Below are positions 24,628-33,179 of a DNA stretch of 33,179 nucleotides, piece after piece (within the stretch, counting starts at the first letter, position 1; each line of letters begins with the position of its first letter). This DNA comes from an uncultured bacterium (GTDB taxonomy: Bacteria > Bacteroidota > Bacteroidia > Chitinophagales > Chitinophagaceae): positions 1 through 33,179 of the forward strand of contig CAJBBV010000014.1 in NCBI GenBank assembly GCA_903951405.1. The letters are read 5' to 3'. Position numbers and translations under genes: made by a program. A model generated the notes under the pieces. The model had not been told where the DNA came from and made no database searches. It was given only the letters and a program-made list of their open reading frames with translations.

Positions 24628-25683
24628 ATGAAAAAAATAGTAGTTGCTTTTGTTTTTGCTTTGAGTTTGCTTAACTCTACTGCACAAGAATCAAATATTT
24701 GGACGAAAGAAAAGGCAAATCAGTGGGGCGCAATGCAACCATGGTATGTTGGGGGTAATTTTCTTCCAAGTACAGCAATCAATCAGCTAGAGATGTGGCA
24801 AGCCGAAAGCTTTGACCCGGTAACCATTTCAAGAGAATTGGGTTGGGCCTCATCTATTGGCATGAATGTGATGCGTGTATACCTGCATGATATTGCATGG
24901 CAGGTGGACCCTCAAGGGTTTAAAAAAAGGATGAATGATTTTCTTGGCATCGCGGATAAACATAAAATAAAAATATTATTTACTGTATTTGATGATTGCT
25001 GGAATCCTGACGCGTCACCAGGTAAACAACCCGATCCTAAGCCAGGAATCCATAATAGCGGGTGGGTAAGAAGCCCCACTATTTCTGTTCATAATAATCC
25101 ACTAAAATGGCAATACCTTGAAGCATACGTAAAAGATGTTATCTCTTACTTTAAAGACGATAAGCGCATTTTAATGTGGGATCTATACAATGAGCCAGGA
25201 AATAATAATTATGAAAATGGATCAGTGGAGCTGTTGCAACGTGTGTTTGAGTGGGCTTGGTTTGTTAGACCTTCTCAGCCACTTACGTGCGCCGTATGGA
25301 GCCAGAATGAAGTAATCAATCAACTAATCCTACGTAGTTCAGATATAATTACCTTCCATAATTATGACGAGCTTACTGCACTCGAAAAACAAATCTTATC
25401 ATTAAAAAATTATGGTCGTCCTGTGTTGTGCTCTGAATACATGGCAAGAACTCGAAACAGTAAATTTCAAACACATCTTCCCCTATTTAAAAAATACAAT
25501 GTAAGTGCAATCAATTGGGGTTTAGTAGCTGGGAAGAGCAATACTATTTATCAGTGGGACACGCCTATGCCCGATGGCTCAGAACCAGCCGTTTGGTTTC
25601 ATGATGTTTTTAGAAAGGATGGATCTCCTTACAAAAAAGAGGAAGTTGATTTCATTAAGAGCATCACAGCAAGAAAAAAATAA
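24628..25683 (+). CDS. Clan GH-A glycosidase (cellulase/GH5-like)
   Basis: 351 residues with signal peptide MKKIVVAFVFALSLLNSTAQ. A (beta/alpha)8 barrel: GMNVMRVYLHDIAW near strand 2, KILFTVFDDCWNPD, acid/base Glu189 in WDLYNEPGN, and nucleophile Glu270 in PVLCSEYMAR, the standard strand 4 and strand 7 glutamates. Public annotation often labels such proteins 1,4-beta-xylanase or cellulase family, but small single-domain members have varied activity. It sits 38 nt after the GH127 gene and 48 nt before the dehydrogenase. A role on a galactan or arabinoside part of plant glycoprotein is inferred only from the operon. Confidence 0.8.
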   Translation: MKKIVVAFVFALSLLNSTAQESNIWTKEKANQWGAMQPWYVGGNFLPSTAINQLEMWQAESFDPVTISRELGWASSIGMNVMRVYLHDIAWQVDPQGFKKRMNDFLGIADKHKIKILFTVFDDCWNPDASPGKQPDPKPGIHNSGWVRSPTISVHNNPLKWQYLEAYVKDVISYFKDDKRILMWDLYNEPGNNNYENGSVELLQRVFEWAWFVRPSQPLTCAVWSQNEVINQLILRSSDIITFHNYDELTALEKQILSLKNYGRPVLCSEYMARTRNSKFQTHLPLFKKYNVSAINWGLVAGKSNTIYQWDTPMPDGSEPAVWFHDVFRKDGSPYKKEEVDFIKSITARKK

Positions 25684-25731
25684 ATAAACAAATAAATTGA
25701 TTCAGTAATAGTTATTATATAAAATTAGAAC

Positions 25732-26973
25732 ATGTCAAGAGTTGTTGTAGCAGGGGGTGGAATAATTGGATTATGTACAGCATATTATTTAAAGAAATCA
25801 GGTCATGATGTTTTAATTATTGATCGAGGAGATCTAAAATCCGGCACTTCTTTTGGAAATGCAGGATATGTTTCCCCAAGTCATTTTATTCCTCTAGCCT
25901 CGCCAGGAATTATTGCGAAGGGTATGAAATGGATGATGAGCTCGAGTTCCCCATTTTATATTAAACCTCGGTTAAATATCGATTTGATTCGATGGGGGCT
26001 TACGTTTTGGAAAAGATCTAGTAGGTCAACGATGGAACGCAATATCCCTCATCTTGATGCCCTTCTACAGCTTAGTAGAGCTCTTACCTCTGAAATCAGA
26101 GATGAGCTAGGGGATAATTTCAGAATGAAGGAAATAGGCTGTTTAATGTTGTATAAAAGCCTAGCCACTGAACATCACGAAATAGAACTTGCAAAAGAAG
26201 CTGCAGCGTTAAATATTGACACCCAAGTGCTCAACCTTCAGGAACTGCAAGCGATGGAGCCTGAGGTTGAATTGAATGTTAGAGGAGGCGTATTGTATCC
26301 AATCGATTGTCATCTTCATCCTGGAGATTTGATGCAAAGCATTACGGATTACCTCAAAAATAATGGCGTTGAATTTGCATTAAATACTAATATCATAGGT
26401 TTTGAAAAAGGGAATAAAACTATTGTCGGAATAGTAACCGACAAAGGTGTTTTTAGAGGTGATGAATATGTGTTGGCTACGGGATCTTGGTTACCTATCG
26501 TAAGTAAGCAACTTGGAATAGATATACTCATGCAAGCTGGAAAGGGATATAGTATGACATTCGAAAATGTAAAGAAAAACCTTCACTATCCTGCTATACT
26601 TGTAGACGACAGGGTAGCTATGACTCCAATGGGAGCAGATCTTCGAATGGGAGGCACAATGGAAATTAGCGGAATAGGTTCTCCTCTTTTGATGAAAAGA
26701 GTAAAATCGATTTTTGCGGCTGCAAAAAATTATTATCCTAATTTACCAGTTGAGTTTCCGGAGCAGGATAAGATATGGTATGGGCTTCGCCCGTTGAGTC
26801 CAGATGGACTTCCTTACATTGGAAGACATTCGGCCTATAACAACCTCATACTTTCAGGTGGTCATGCCATGCTAGGCATATCGCTTGCTGCTGCAACTGG
26901 TAAACTAGTAGAAGAAATAGTAGGTCATAAAAAAACAAGCATAGATATAGCTGCATTTAATGTTGAACGTTAG
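25732..26973 (+). CDS. DadA-like FAD-dependent D-amino-acid (D-hydroxyproline) dehydrogenase
   Basis: 413 residues of the DAO fold. N-terminal VVVAGGGIIGLCTAYYLKKSG with a following acidic residue (LIIDRGD) binds FAD; GTSFGNAGYVSPSH is typical of the DadA group; IWYGLRPLSPDGLPYIGR and GGHAMLGISLAAATGKL close the FAD site. It probably passes electrons from cis-4-hydroxy-D-proline to the respiratory chain, giving 1-pyrroline-4-hydroxy-2-carboxylate. This is inferred from its operon with a hydroxyproline epimerase. The later enzymes (the deaminase related to dihydrodipicolinate synthase, and the 2-oxoglutarate semialdehyde dehydrogenase) are not in the window. Confidence 0.82.
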   Translation: MSRVVVAGGGIIGLCTAYYLKKSGHDVLIIDRGDLKSGTSFGNAGYVSPSHFIPLASPGIIAKGMKWMMSSSSPFYIKPRLNIDLIRWGLTFWKRSSRSTMERNIPHLDALLQLSRALTSEIRDELGDNFRMKEIGCLMLYKSLATEHHEIELAKEAAALNIDTQVLNLQELQAMEPEVELNVRGGVLYPIDCHLHPGDLMQSITDYLKNNGVEFALNTNIIGFEKGNKTIVGIVTDKGVFRGDEYVLATGSWLPIVSKQLGIDILMQAGKGYSMTFENVKKNLHYPAILVDDRVAMTPMGADLRMGGTMEISGIGSPLLMKRVKSIFAAAKNYYPNLPVEFPEQDKIWYGLRPLSPDGLPYIGRHSAYNNLILSGGHAMLGISLAAATGKLVEEIVGHKKTSIDIAAFNVER

Positions 26974-26989
26974 TCCTAAAATAATCGTT

Positions 26990-27823
26990 ATGAATAAAGT
27001 ATTGAGCATCTTAGTTATCAGTTTACTCAGCCATTCAGTCGCTAATTCGCAAAGCTTAACAATGCTTTGGTCTTCGGATACAACCTTGAAAGTGGCAGAG
27101 TCTGTTTTGGTAGATTCTAAAAATGAGCGATTGTTTGTCGCCAATATTGGCAGCAAGAATCCATGGGGTAGAGAGGGCAAGGGGTCGATTGGCATACTTA
27201 CGCCAAATGGTAAAGTATTAAATCCAACTTGGTTGAAGGGCCTGAATTCTCCTAAAGGTATGGCGTTGATTCAAGACGATATTTTAATTGTTGCAGATGT
27301 AGACTCTATATTGATTATTGATATTCCTCATGCTGCGGTTATTAAAAAAATAGGTATCGAAGGCGCACAACAACTCAATGATATCAGTATTGATAAACGA
27401 GGTGATATATATGTTTCAGATTCTAAGGCTAATAAAATTTATCAGATCTCCAAGTTCAAGCCTGCACTATTAGTAGATGGAATGAAGGGGGCTAATGGAG
27501 TTCTTTATGTTGATAAGACATTATATTTCGTTGATAATGGATCATTTTGTAAGCTAGGTAAGAACAAAGAAATAATCCATATTGCCGATGACTTAGGGGG
27601 CGGTACAGATGGAATAGAGCAAATTGATGAACAGAACTTTCTTGTCTCTTGTTGGTCAGGAACCATTTGGCATGTAAATCTCAATGGGACTAAAAAGCTC
27701 CTTTTAGATACACGCAATGAGCAAATAAACTCTGCTGATATTGGGTACGATAAAAAAAAGAAAATTGTTTATGTTCCTACATTTTGGAAAAATAATGTAG
27801 TGGCTTATCAACTTGTTGATTAG
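26990..27823 (+). CDS. Secreted SMP-30/NHL-like beta-propeller protein
   Basis: 277 residues from the ATG at 26990, which gives a clean signal peptide (MNKVLSILVISLLSHSVANS); an earlier in-frame ATG at 26960 overlaps the previous gene and is less likely. The repeats look like propeller blades: AESVLVDSKNERLFVANIG, LNSPKGMALIQDDILIVADV, LNDISIDKRGDIYVSDSKANKIY, GANGVLYVDKTLYFVDNG. This is the SMP-30/gluconolactonase and NHL type. Catalytic metal residues of a true lactonase cannot be confirmed. It is the last operon gene, 16 nt after the dehydrogenase and immediately before a strong terminator. Its role could be a lactonase or a binding protein. Confidence 0.75.
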   Translation: MNKVLSILVISLLSHSVANSQSLTMLWSSDTTLKVAESVLVDSKNERLFVANIGSKNPWGREGKGSIGILTPNGKVLNPTWLKGLNSPKGMALIQDDILIVADVDSILIIDIPHAAVIKKIGIEGAQQLNDISIDKRGDIYVSDSKANKIYQISKFKPALLVDGMKGANGVLYVDKTLYFVDNGSFCKLGKNKEIIHIADDLGGGTDGIEQIDEQNFLVSCWSGTIWHVNLNGTKKLLLDTRNEQINSADIGYDKKKKIVYVPTFWKNNVVAYQLVD

Positions 27824-27868
27824 TATATAGCGCTGCTGTTTAAATTTTGTAGCAGCGCTATATATTTT
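27824..27868. terminator. Strong hairpin terminator ending the glycosidase operon
   Basis: TATATAGCGCTGCT (27824-27837) pairs with AGCAGCGCTATATA (27851-27864), a 14-bp stem with a 13-nt loop followed by TTTT. It starts directly after the stop codon and lies just before the end of the minus-strand peptidase gene, so it may act in both directions. Confidence 0.85.
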
Positions 27869-27877
27869 AAACACAAA

Positions 27878-30355
27878 TCATTTCATTTGATTTTCTAAAT
27901 AAGTCATCATTTCAGTATTGCCGTTTTCTTTTAATTTCTTTAGTATACTTGGCAATAGAAATTGATTCACATATGGATTGATTTGCTCTTTCAGCGATGT
28001 AGGGAGTTCATTCCTGAAATTGATAATTAGACCAATGGCGTTCTTTATTCTTTCATTACTCTTCATATTCCCAGTCATTTCAGCTATTTGTTGTAATACC
28101 ATTATCTTTTCATTTGACAAGCCTAGTGATGTGAATTTTTCAGCTAGCTTATCATAGATTTCTTCATTTCCGGAGGCGATTAAAATTTTATTAATCGCTG
28201 CATCCAATTCACCCTTCGCGGTTTCATGTGAAAGGTCTATTGCTATTTTCAAGGCAAGGGCAGAGTCGATTTTGCTCAAAGCAGTTAATGCTTTACCAGA
28301 TACGGAATAGGAAGAATCCTTTACATTTTTAAGGTAGATGTCCTTGTAATTAGTATCCAGTGTGTTACCCAAGACCCCAATCATATTTGCTTTTAAAGGT
28401 CTATTTTTTTCTCCAATCAATAAAGAGGCTATAATTGGCTCGAATTCTTTTCTAATGCTTTCTTTTTTTAAGTCAATCTTAGTTAGTGCCAGTTCTCGAA
28501 TCCCGTCGAATGGATCTTTGAGGGCGTCTTTTAGGAGTTGGATTGCTTTCGTGTTATCCATTTTTCTTCCACAAAATTCTACTGACTCTCTTCGATCTAA
28601 ATATTTTCCAGCAAAGTAATATTGATGAAAATAGTTGTCGATGTTTTTATTCTCTTTCTTTTCGCAAAGCAGGACTTTATCTCCGTCGAAATTGATTAGA
28701 TCCGGTTTTGTTAATGAAGAGAATGTAAAGGTGTCAATTGGATTTTCTATCCATATTTGATTTCTTGTTTTTTTGTCTCCTGCGTAAATGTCAATGAATG
28801 ATGGGATGCGAAATATTTTACCTGTTTTTTGTGTTTGCTTGACAATAACTTTTATAGATTTTGATGAATCAACATAGCTATAGGTTATATCAAGCTTAGG
28901 ATGTCCGCTGCCGTAATACCATTGATTGAAAAACCAGCTCAAGTCTCTGCCACTTGTTTCCTCAAGGGCAAGTCTGAGGTGTGCGGCTTCGGCTGATTTA
29001 AATTTATTGGTGGTTAAGTATACATTTAATCCTTTGAAAAAAGCAGAGTCTCCGATGTGATTTCTAAGCATATGTAATATCGCTCCGCCTTTTTGATAGG
29101 ATACTGCATCAAACATATCTTCTCTGTCGGCATAATAAAATCGAACAAGATTCTTTTCCGCATTGTTTCCGCGTAAATAGGATAGGATGTTTGTATGATT
29201 TTCTGCATCACCAGCATCTTTTCCGTATTTGTATTGATTCCAAAGTGTTTGGCTGTAATCTGCAAATGATTCGTTTAGAGTTAGGTTGCTCCAGCTTTCT
29301 GCCGTAACATAATCGCCAAACCATTGGTGGAATAATTCATGGGCAATGGTAGATTCCCATCTATTGCCATCTGTAAGCTCTCTGGCATCTTGTTGAGCAG
29401 ACTCCTGGTGCAACGTAGCGGTCGTATTTTCCATTGCGCCTGATACATAATCTATGCCTGTAATTTGAGCGTATTTATTCCAAGGGTATTCAACTCCTGT
29501 TATTTTAGAAAAGTAACTCATCATTTCAGGTGTGTTCCCAAATATTTTTTTGGCAACTGGGCCAAATTCCGGCTCTACATAATAATTTACCTCTTTGCCT
29601 TTCCAATGGTCTTTTATTATAGCATAGTCACCAACTCCCATGAAGAAAAGGTAAGGCGAGTGCGGGAGTGTCATTTTCCAATAATCTGTCCTTGTCCCAT
29701 TCTTATTAAGCTTTTGGTTCACCAATACACCATTGCTAAGTGTTACATACTTTGTTGGGACAGTCATGTAAATCTCTTGAGTTGTTTTTTGTTGTGTCTG
29801 ATCAATTGTTGGGAACCACACCGAGTTTGATTCGGTTTCACCTTGCGTCCAAATTTGTGTCGGTTTGTTTTTTATCTCACCTTTTGGGTTGATAAAAAAG
29901 AGTCCTTTGACGCCTAGCATCGGGTCTGCGCCAGAGGCTTCTTCATATTCATTTGGCATTGAGGTATAGCTGATGTAAATGGTATACAGCTCTCCTTTAC
30001 TATAAAGCTTAGGGAGTTTGATATTTAGTTGTAGGCCATCATAGGAATAGATCAGTTTACTTGTGGTGTTATTTTTCCCAATAATAGAAACATCATGTAG
30101 CTCCATTCCTTTTGCATCAAGTCTCAAGGAGTCGGTTGGATCGATATGTGGTGTTAACGTAATCCATGCTTTGCCTAATAAATGTGACTTATCGAAATCA
30201 AACTGAACATCGAGTTTAGTATGAACAAGATTATTTGTTCTGGTCGGGGTGTATCTCGGGATTTTTTTCCAAGAACTGTCAATTGGATTGGTATCCTGTC
30301 CGATTACGTTAAGGGCCGTTATCAAAACAATAAGAAGTAAAGAGATATTACGCAT
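27878..30355 (-). CDS. M1-family zinc metallopeptidase (aminopeptidase N-like), secreted
   Basis: 825 residues with signal peptide MRNISLLLIVLITALNVIGQ. An N-terminal beta-saddle domain leads to GAMEN (306-310) for the free amino terminus and the zinc site HELFH (339-343) with the third ligand Glu362 after exactly 18 residues. The C-terminal 250 residues are helical, HEAT-like repeats. It trims N-terminal residues of peptides in the periplasm or at the cell surface. It is monocistronic and faces the glycosidase operon; a role in degrading the same glycoproteins is possible but not shown. Confidence 0.92.
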   Translation of the reverse strand: MRNISLLLIVLITALNVIGQDTNPIDSSWKKIPRYTPTRTNNLVHTKLDVQFDFDKSHLLGKAWITLTPHIDPTDSLRLDAKGMELHDVSIIGKNNTTSKLIYSYDGLQLNIKLPKLYSKGELYTIYISYTSMPNEYEEASGADPMLGVKGLFFINPKGEIKNKPTQIWTQGETESNSVWFPTIDQTQQKTTQEIYMTVPTKYVTLSNGVLVNQKLNKNGTRTDYWKMTLPHSPYLFFMGVGDYAIIKDHWKGKEVNYYVEPEFGPVAKKIFGNTPEMMSYFSKITGVEYPWNKYAQITGIDYVSGAMENTTATLHQESAQQDARELTDGNRWESTIAHELFHQWFGDYVTAESWSNLTLNESFADYSQTLWNQYKYGKDAGDAENHTNILSYLRGNNAEKNLVRFYYADREDMFDAVSYQKGGAILHMLRNHIGDSAFFKGLNVYLTTNKFKSAEAAHLRLALEETSGRDLSWFFNQWYYGSGHPKLDITYSYVDSSKSIKVIVKQTQKTGKIFRIPSFIDIYAGDKKTRNQIWIENPIDTFTFSSLTKPDLINFDGDKVLLCEKKENKNIDNYFHQYYFAGKYLDRRESVEFCGRKMDNTKAIQLLKDALKDPFDGIRELALTKIDLKKESIRKEFEPIIASLLIGEKNRPLKANMIGVLGNTLDTNYKDIYLKNVKDSSYSVSGKALTALSKIDSALALKIAIDLSHETAKGELDAAINKILIASGNEEIYDKLAEKFTSLGLSNEKIMVLQQIAEMTGNMKSNERIKNAIGLIINFRNELPTSLKEQINPYVNQFLLPSILKKLKENGNTEMMTYLENQMK

Positions 30356-30456
30356 AGTATAGTTTATATAACAAATATATTTTGCCTGAAAGTAACTATA
30401 TCAATTATTTTATGAATGGCAAAATTGGCTGAGCTCCATTTGTTTAATACTTTCGG

Positions 30457-30464
30457 TAGATTTG
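30457..30464 (+). promoter_or_regulatory. Candidate -7 element upstream of the secreted protein gene
   Basis: TAGATTTG matches TAnnTTTG 15 nt before the ATG at 30479. No TTG lies at the proper distance. If it is used, the transcript would be nearly leaderless and the later ATG would be the start. Confidence 0.35.
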
Positions 30465-30478
30465 TAAGGATGAATACA

Positions 30479-31672
30479 ATGAAGAAATATGTTGTTTGTT
30501 TGGTTTTATTAGTTGTTTCGATAAACAATGCCCTAGGCCAACATTATTTTTTTATCGAAGCTGACGGTGGGCAACCTTTTTATGTAAAGAAAGCCGATAC
30601 ATTGTTTTCTTCGAATGCACTTGGTTTCATTATACTTTCGCGCAATTATCAATCTGAATTGACTTTTTCTATAGGGTTCCCTCAGCATAAATATCCTGAA
30701 ATCGTTTTCAGTTTGTCGGCCATGGATCACGACAGAGGTTTTCAATTGAAAAAGTTAGATCAAAAAGGATGGGTGCTTTTTGATCGTGAGACATTTGAAA
30801 TCTTCGAGTCTAACTTACCGGTGGAGGTCAAAAAGCCAGAAATCGCAGAACCAGTAGGAAGATCAGGAAGTGAATTTGGCAACATGTTAGCTGAAGTCAC
30901 AGATGATAAGACGTTATTAGACAACACAGCAATTCCAATTTCTGATGGTACCAAACTGGCTAGCGTAGATAAAAGTCCTGACAAAAAAACAACTAGCTCT
31001 CTTGGAAATGCAAAGAATAATGTTGCTGCAAAGCCATTGTCTCTAAGCAGAGTCCGGTTGCTAAGTCAGGATACTAGCGGCCAAGAATCAGCTAAGTTTA
31101 TATACGTTGATCAATTGTCTAGTAAAAAGTCGGATACTGTTCAAATTGAGATTGAATATCCGATTTCTAAAGCAGCCACCTCAATTATTTTATTGGATAC
31201 AATACATGCCGTAATAGGCTTGGTGCCTGGTGATACCATTATAACTGATAGTCTAAAATATTTTGTTGTTCCTACGGCAATTGAGAAAGATACGTCAGGT
31301 GTTTTATTAATTACTAGCGATTTGAAAGTGCCTGAAAGTGAGTCTAGTGCTCAAGATTCGGTGAAAGCCATTCGTTCTGAAAAACCTGCAACTACTAAGG
31401 CGATTAGGCGAGTACTAAAAAAGTTATTAGGCATTTCAGCAGTAGAAGATCAGTTTAGTTACCTTCAAAAGATATATACCAATAGGCAGTATACAACGTC
31501 GGAGACCAAAGAAATAGGTTGGTTTTTTGTATCAGAAGAGGAGCGGCTTCGTTTTTTTCAATTGGCAGTTCAATCGATTTCTGATATTGAAAATGTACAT
31601 GAGCTGCAGCATGTTTTTTTAAAAGAGGAGAGTTTAAAAGCATTTAAGGAAAGCATCTCCAATCATTTTTAA
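30479..31672 (+). CDS. Secreted protein of unknown function, DUF4476-like C-terminus
   Basis: 397 residues from the ATG at 30479 (another ATG is at 30470), giving signal peptide MKKYVVCLVLLVVSINNALG. Residues 22-105 form a beta-rich domain with FIEADGGQPFYVKKADTL and ends that look like a carboxypeptidase-regulatory or DUF4476 companion fold. Residues 110-330 are a low-complexity, Ser/Thr/Lys-rich linker. The last ~60 residues, with repeated helical pattern (TTSETKEIGWFFVSEEERLRFFQLA), resemble DUF4476. I recognise no catalytic motif. It is 22 nt upstream of truA on the same strand and may be cotranscribed. Confidence 0.7.
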   Translation: MKKYVVCLVLLVVSINNALGQHYFFIEADGGQPFYVKKADTLFSSNALGFIILSRNYQSELTFSIGFPQHKYPEIVFSLSAMDHDRGFQLKKLDQKGWVLFDRETFEIFESNLPVEVKKPEIAEPVGRSGSEFGNMLAEVTDDKTLLDNTAIPISDGTKLASVDKSPDKKTTSSLGNAKNNVAAKPLSLSRVRLLSQDTSGQESAKFIYVDQLSSKKSDTVQIEIEYPISKAATSIILLDTIHAVIGLVPGDTIITDSLKYFVVPTAIEKDTSGVLLITSDLKVPESESSAQDSVKAIRSEKPATTKAIRRVLKKLLGISAVEDQFSYLQKIYTNRQYTTSETKEIGWFFVSEEERLRFFQLAVQSISDIENVHELQHVFLKEESLKAFKESISNHF

Positions 31673-31694
31673 TTCTCAGTTATATACCTACCGG

Positions 31695-32447
31695 ATGCAT
31701 TATTATTTTTTATCACTTTCTTATCATGGGTCTAACTATGCTGGATTCCAGATTCAAGATAATGTAATGACTATTCAAGGGGAATTAGCGCGAGTCATGG
31801 CAATTTATTTAAAACAGCCAATTGATCTCACTGGTTCGTCTAGAACAGATGCTGGCGTTCATGCAAAGGTCAATTACTTTCATTTTCAGAGTGAGAATGA
31901 GTTGGATGCTCGTATGGTGTACAATTTGAATGCTATGCTCCCTAAGGACATTTCAGTAACCGGATTATTTAAAGTAGGGCAGTCCGCGCATAGTCGATTT
32001 GATGCTTTATCGCGTAGTTATGGTTATTACCTATTCAATAAGAAAGACCCTTTTTTGCAGGATAGGGCTTGGTTTTATCCTTATCCGTTAGATATAGGTC
32101 ATTTGGGAGAAATGTCGAGTGTCTTATTGGGGCAGCATGATTTTACGAGTTTTGCTAAGAAAAACAGTCAGGTGCATACCCATATGTGCAGCATAAGTAC
32201 TTCTGAGTGGGTGCTAAACGATGGATTGTTGAAGTATACTGTGGAGGGTAATCGATTTTTGAGGGGTATGGTTAGGGGCTTGGTGGGCACGATGATCAAT
32301 TTTGCCAGACAAAAACGGAGTGTTGACGAGTTTATTGAGGTATTGAGAGTGAAAGACAATACCAAGGCTGATTTTACTGCACCAGCGCATGGATTATTTC
32401 TTGAAAATATACGATTTCCTTATTCGTTAACGTCTAGTGAATATTAA
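31695..32447 (+). CDS. truA: tRNA pseudouridine(38-40) synthase TruA
   Basis: 250 residues, the usual bacterial length. Catalytic Asp52 is in GSSRTDAGVHAKVNYFH, the TruA signature. Other family blocks are YHGSNYAGFQIQ near the N-terminus, the Tyr-containing RSYGYYLF (about 112-119), HDFTSFAKK, and RFLRGMVRGLVGTM. It isomerises uridines 38-40 in the anticodon stem of many tRNAs. It lies 374 nt before the 16S gene, in a translation-related neighbourhood. Confidence 0.95.
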   Translation: MHYYFLSLSYHGSNYAGFQIQDNVMTIQGELARVMAIYLKQPIDLTGSSRTDAGVHAKVNYFHFQSENELDARMVYNLNAMLPKDISVTGLFKVGQSAHSRFDALSRSYGYYLFNKKDPFLQDRAWFYPYPLDIGHLGEMSSVLLGQHDFTSFAKKNSQVHTHMCSISTSEWVLNDGLLKYTVEGNRFLRGMVRGLVGTMINFARQKRSVDEFIEVLRVKDNTKADFTAPAHGLFLENIRFPYSLTSSEY

Positions 32448-32528
32448 GTTCGCAAAAATCTATTTTTTCGCTGAAAGCCCTTATTTTACTGCGTTTCTAT
32501 TGTAGTGAAAAAAAACAATTGAATTTAA

Positions 32529-32561
32529 TTTGGGAGGTATGAGAAATGCGTCCTATATTTG
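32529..32561 (+). promoter_or_regulatory. rRNA promoter P1
   Basis: TTTG at 32529-32532, a 21-nt spacer, then TATATTTG at 32554-32561. The sequence GCATCCC just after it resembles that after the tRNA-Met promoter. Confidence 0.75.
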
Positions 32562-32636
32562 CATCCCGCTTCTAAAAAAGGCGCAGTTCTTAGAATCAAT
32601 TACGAATCATTTTTTGGATAAGTTTTCAAAAAATAT

Positions 32637-32667
32637 TTTGTTGAATAAATTTAAACAGCTACTTTTG
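32637..32667 (+). promoter_or_regulatory. rRNA promoter P2
   Basis: TTTG at 32637-32640, exactly 19 nt, then TACTTTTG at 32660-32667: the same ideal geometry and -7 sequence as the tRNA-Met promoter at 567-597. Transcription would start near 32674, about 150 nt before 16S. Confidence 0.85.
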
Positions 32668-32673
32668 CACTCC

Positions 32674-32821
32674 CATTGAAAAATGGGGCAGCCGAAAAGC
32701 TGAAAGATCTTTGAAAGTTTGGAAAGCAGTAACACTCTAGTTTGATGGAAACATCAATCAGAGGTAAGGTAAGACGCAATTTATAGTTTTTTGAAATTGA
32801 GCAATCAATTCTACATTATTT
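32674..32821 (+). other. 16S rRNA leader region
   Basis: The transcribed spacer between P2 and the mature 16S end. It has a small hairpin TTGATG-GAAA-CATCAA (32742-32757, GNRA tetraloop) and a boxA-like GATCTTTGAAA near 32706. No reading frame is seen between truA and 16S. Confidence 0.55.

Positions 32822-33179
<358 letters not shown>

Noticed and set aside
32448-32821. A possible small RNA or gene between truA and 16S
   Set aside because: The region is explained by two rRNA promoters and the rRNA leader, and no reading frame stands out.

Overview
The window looks like chromosomal DNA from a low-GC member of the Bacteroidota, most likely order Cytophagales. Three things point there. Promoters follow the Bacteroidota pattern TTG-N19-21-TAnnTTTG: the tRNA promoter and one rRNA promoter match it exactly. 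Start codons mostly lack Shine-Dalgarno sequences. A partial 16S rRNA gene at the right end has a Bacteroidota-like sequence. Family placement is not possible by eye.

Layout. (1) 1-2308 is a small mixed region: an FNR-like regulator running off the left edge, a tRNA-Met followed by a GIY-YIG nuclease gene and a second, hairpin-invaded copy of the tRNA 3' half, a VOC-family gene cut by an in-frame stop, a small basic protein and a SpoT/MESH1-like HD hydrolase. (2) 2435-10728 is a phosphonate catabolic region. A ThuA-like protein precedes phnW, phnY and phnA (2-aminoethylphosphonate to phosphonoacetaldehyde to phosphonoacetate to acetate plus phosphate). These are followed by phnZ (oxygenolytic cleavage of 1-hydroxy-2-aminoethylphosphonate), an MFS-type carrier and a TIGR03364-like FAD oxidoreductase. 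(3) 10811-13171 encodes a secreted beta-helix protein with a C-terminal PDZ domain. (4) 13235-16874 is an inositol module: inositol oxygenase (divergent), a sodium/solute symporter, a 56-residue membrane protein and a ferredoxin-reductase-like flavoprotein. (5) 16959-19028 holds an SGNH hydrolase and a homologue of alkylglycerol monooxygenase. (6) 19133-27823 is a tight six-gene operon ending in a strong hairpin: hydroxyproline epimerase, GH95, GH127, a clan-A glycosidase, a DadA-like amino-acid dehydrogenase and a beta-propeller protein. (7) 27878-32447 has an M1 peptidase, a secreted protein of unknown function and truA. (8) 32448-33179 is an rRNA leader with two promoters and the first ~358 nt of 16S rRNA.

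How the genes fit together. The two most coherent systems are the phosphonate region, which combines two different C-P cleavage chemistries with its own non-ABC carrier, and the operon at 19133-27823. The gene content of that operon fits removal of arabinose and fucose from plant hydroxyproline-rich glycoproteins followed by catabolism of the hydroxyproline itself. No SusC/SusD pair, transposase, prophage or CRISPR array was seen. The most unusual structure is the GIY-YIG gene sandwiched between an intact tRNA and a duplicated tRNA 3' end.
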